From Salminus brasiliensis (taxonomy: Eukaryota > Chordata > Actinopteri > Characiformes > Bryconidae), in contig NC_132878.1 of NCBI RefSeq assembly GCF_030463535.1, positions 35,466,261-35,530,260 on the forward strand: a stretch of DNA of 64,000 nt. Reading direction: 5' to 3'. Below, in pieces: positions 61,185-64,000 of this stretch (positions within the stretch are counted from its first letter, which is position 1; every line of letters starts with the position of its first letter). The notes beneath the pieces were generated by a model. It saw nothing but the letters and a program-made list of their open reading frames with translations, was not told the origin of the DNA and did not search any database. Position numbers and translations under genes: made by a program.

Positions 61185-61985
61185 AAGTGCCGGGTTTCTA
61201 GCTCCACTGCAACAGCTAACAGACATCTGTGCCAGCCTCCATAGCTTCAACATTGTACAACATCGGGAGAGTAACTTGGTCCTGCAGATTTCTCCTGTAC
61301 AACATCCAAAGAATTCGACCCTTCCTCTCCAGAGAGGCTGCCCAGATGCTCATTCAGTCTCTCGTCACTTCAAGACTTGACTACTGCAACTCTCTTCTGG
61401 CTGGTCTCTCTTTACGCACCATCAGGCCCCTGCAACTCATCCAGAATGCAGCGGCATTCGTCGTCTTCAACTTTCCTAAATTCAGCCATGTCACTCCACT
61501 GCTGTGTTCTCTCCACTGGCTTCCTGTAGCTGCCCGCATCAGATTCAAAACCCTGACTCTGGCCTACAAAGCCCAGAAAGGACCAGCCCCTACGTACTTG
61601 ATGGCAATGGTCAAAAGCCGATCCGCACCAAGAGCCCTTCGAGCTTCAATTACAGCTCGGCTCGACCCGCCATCCCTCAAAATCCACGGAAGACAAGTGT
61701 CCAAACTTTTTTCTGTCCTGGCACCAAAGTGGTGGAATGAACTTCCCCTGGGTGTAGCAGACTGAAGACCCACCACTTAAGAGAATACTTGGGCAAATAG
61801 CAAAATGGTCTCCTTATTGACTTGTGTTTAGTAGTGTCTAAACTTAGAGGTATCTTTAAATTATTAGCCTATTCAAACTAGCTGAGGTTTTACTTTTACT
61901 GAGGTAAATAGCAAAGCACTTTTGTAGGTCGCTGGTAAAAGGAAAAGAGCGTCTGCTAAATGCCGTAAATGTAAATGTAAATGTA
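61185..61985 (+). mobile_element. 5'-truncated L2-like LINE
   Basis: The 3' portion of a non-LTR retrotransposon. It ends GCGTCTGCTAAATGCCGTAA followed by repeated ATGTAA, the characteristic tail of fish L2-type LINEs. Only the end of the reverse transcriptase frame remains, so the copy was truncated at insertion. Its left end lies just after the non-autonomous transposon at 61,144. Confidence 0.85.
61229..61800 (+). pseudogene. L2-like reverse transcriptase, C-terminal fragment
   Basis: The frame to 61,765 contains SRLDYCNSLLAGL, IRPLQLIQNAAA and SLHWLPVAARIRFKTL, then PKWWNELP, all C-terminal landmarks of L2/CR1-type polyproteins after the catalytic core. The catalytic FADD region is absent (5' truncation). 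A stop at 61,763 comes just before the usual RRLKTHHL end, which continues in another frame. Confidence 0.85.
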
Positions 61986-63070
61986 AGTACACCCTCTACC
62001 TACCCAGGCCAATTGTCATCTCTCAGGGGCATGTTATCACATGACTGTAAATATAGTGCATTGTCACTCAATGTGGAATACTAATATAGAATGAATCTCT
62101 CAAATAAAGCCATACCTCAAAGTTACAGCCAGTTAAATGGCACATTCCCCTCCAACACATTTGAAATGTCATCACTGGTTACTTGACACAGACACAAAGG
62201 GTGTAGTGGGCACCAACTGCATGTAGGGAAGTCAGAGAATGGCTGTGATAGGGCAGAGATAAAGAGAAAATGTTGTTTAATAAATTAACAGACTGCTGAA
62301 CAGGTCTTCCTGTTGTATGGTCTGTTATATAGTGTTTTGCATTGTCTATTGTAGTGTTTTATATAGTGTTTTTTAATCTATTGACTGTATTTATTATATT
62401 TAATATCTGATTGTCTGTCTGCTCCTCTTTCATGTTAAATGTAGCACTATGTCCTGGAGTAACTACACCACTGCTTGTAGGGACATCACTGGCATGCTAG
62501 GGATAGGGCAGAAAAAGAGAAACAAAAAGTATATTAGGCAAAGGTATAAGTCATGCATAATCACAAAATATTTATTCTTAATTGCTGAGAGAATTTTGAG
62601 AGAATCTAATATGCTAATATTGAATCTGACAAGTTTATCACATCACAGTCATATTTGTCACAAAAGCAGGCTACCGGCTAATGCTGAACATGAGAAGATA
62701 AGCACCAAGCCTGACGCGTGAGAAATAAAATGAAATACAGTATTAATACACTTATTAATACTGTGGCTGCCACCTCAGAACCAATTGGGGGTTAGGTGCC
62801 TTGCTCAAGGGCCATGAGAAAACACTACTCTTTCACTTTCTGTCAGTCCTGGGAATTGAACCAATTTCTTTAACCTTTAGTTAATTTCTAATATGACAGT
62901 ACTGATCTCAGCTCTGGAAAAAGCCTAAACACAATCACTGGAGGACTGCATCAAGCCCAGTGACAAAAACACAAAACACAGTGTGAGTTTATTTTACTTT
63001 ATTTAAAAAGCCAGAGGAGGCAATCAACTGCAGTTGTCTGTCCTCCGCCTTTAACCCATGTGTGAAACAT
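61986..63070. other. gene-free DNA with dispersed repeat fragments
   Basis: 62,755-62,870 contains GTGCCTTGCTCAAGGGCCAT and GGGAATTGAACCAATT, the same wording as 4163-4300. 62,990-63,070 (CTCCGCCTTTAACCCATGTG) resembles another common fish repeat and leads directly into the 50-bp satellite. No gene evidence. Confidence 0.45.
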
Positions 63071-64000
63071 GGTTTTTACCATGGTGCAGTTCTGTGCTGC
63101 AAACACGGCGCTCTAGTGGAGGTTTTTACCGTGGTGCCGTTCTGTGCTGCAAACACGGCACTCTAGTGGAGGTTTTTACCATGGTGCCGTTCTGTGCTGC
63201 AAACATGGCGCTCTAGTGGAGGTTTTTACCGTGGTGCCGTTCTGTGCTGCAAACACGGCACTCTAGTGGAGGTTTTTACCGTGGTGCCGTTCTGTGCTGC
63301 AAACACGGCGCTCTAGTGGAGGTTTTTACCGTGGTGCCGTTCTGTGCTGCAAACACGGCACTCTAGTGGAGGTTTTTACCATGGTGCCGTTCTGTGCTGC
63401 AAACATGGCGCTCTAGTGGAGGTTTTTACCGTGGTGCCGTTCTGTGCTGCAAACACGGCACTCTAGTGGAGGTTTTTACCGTGGTGCCGTTCTGTGCTGC
63501 AAACACGGCGCTCTAGTGGAGGTTTTTACCGTGGTGCCGTTCTGTGCTGCAAACACGGCGCTCTAGTGGAGGTTTTTACCGTGGTGCCGTTCTGTGCTGC
63601 AAACACGGCACTCTAGTGGAGGTTTTTACCATGGTGCCGTTCTGTGCTGCAAACATGGCGCTCTAGTGGAGGTTTTTACCGTGGTGCCGTTCTGTGCTGC
63701 AAACACGGCACTCTAGTGGAGGTTTTTACCGTGGTGCCGTTCTGTGCTGCAAACACGGCGCTCTAGTGGAGGTTTTTACCGTGGTGCCGTTCTGTGCTGC
63801 AAACACGGCACTCTAGTGGAGGTTTTTACCGTGGTGCCGTTCTGTGCTGCAAACACGGCGCTCTAGTGGAGGTTTTTACCGTGGTGCCGTTCTGTGCTGC
63901 AAACACGGCGATCTAGTGGAGGTTTTCGTCGTGGTGCCGTTCTGTGCTGCAAACACGGCGCTCTAGTGGAGGTTTTTACCATGGTGCCGTTCTGTGCTGC
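63071..64000. repeat. 50-bp satellite array, at least 18.6 copies, open at right edge
   Basis: Units begin GGTTTTTACC at 63,071 and every 50 bp after that with no indels; the last is cut by the window end. Variation is limited to a few positions: ACCGTGG/ACCATGG, AACACGG/AACATGG and GGCG/GGCA. The variants recur in order (GGCA, ATGG-type, GGCA, GGCG), giving a 200-bp higher-order unit visible at 63,121-63,320, 63,321-63,520 and 63,571-63,770. There are no unique spacers, so it is not CRISPR-like. Confidence 0.97.

Noticed and set aside
63071-64000. CRISPR-like array
   Set aside because: Units are contiguous 50-bp copies with no unique spacers and the context is vertebrate. It is a satellite.

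Overview
The window looks like nuclear DNA from a teleost fish. Two genes have short GT-AG introns, and one is clearly vertebrate ccn2 (ctgf). The rest is AT-rich non-coding DNA full of decayed Tc1-like DNA transposons, an L2-type LINE fragment with the fish-style ATGTAA tail, small inverted-repeat elements and microsatellites. An otophysan (characin or catfish type) is a guess from the repeat mix; the species is not identified.

Layout. Positions 1-44,250 are a long gene-free region upstream of ccn2. It holds at least six Tc1-like relics or deletion derivatives (about 5.4, 7.8, 12.4, 13.6, 14.9 and 29.0 kb), a retroelement nested in a Tc1 relic with a perfect 8-bp target duplication, a dispersed inverted-repeat family (23.1, 34.7, 34.9 and 38.0 kb), local duplications (16.3/17.6 kb and 19.1/20.6 kb), a 56-bp tandem repeat (27.0 kb) and several GC-richer islands that may be regulatory. 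A compact promoter (TEAD-type GGAATG sites plus a TATA box, 44,258-44,414) precedes ccn2 on the + strand. Its five coding exons (44,700-46,559) encode a 346-residue secreted matricellular protein: signal peptide, IGFBP, VWC, TSP1 and cystine-knot domains. The 3' UTR runs to an AATAAA signal near 47,453.

From 49,811 to 51,308 lies a nearly full-length but broken Tc1-like (DD34E) transposon. Beyond it, on the - strand and tail-to-tail with ccn2, is a second gene that I assembled exon by exon: seven coding exons from 56,933 down to 51,825, every junction GT-AG and the frame intact, giving 324 residues. I do not recognise it as a named gene. Its Cys box (NTCVLDSFL) and His box (H-x9-GRWYLYDN) are laid out as in the ubiquitin-specific-protease-like papain fold, so it is a candidate unclassified deubiquitinase-like peptidase and the most interesting item in the window.

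The last 7 kb (57,000-64,000) is repeat territory: DNA-transposon relics, a degenerate GCAACA-type minisatellite, a non-autonomous inverted-repeat transposon (60.47-61.14 kb), a 5'-truncated L2 LINE (to 61,985), and a 50-bp satellite with a 200-bp higher-order pattern that runs off the right edge. No rRNA, tRNA gene, CRISPR array or bacterial-type operon was seen. Recognition of repeat families is from memory and was not checked by a search.
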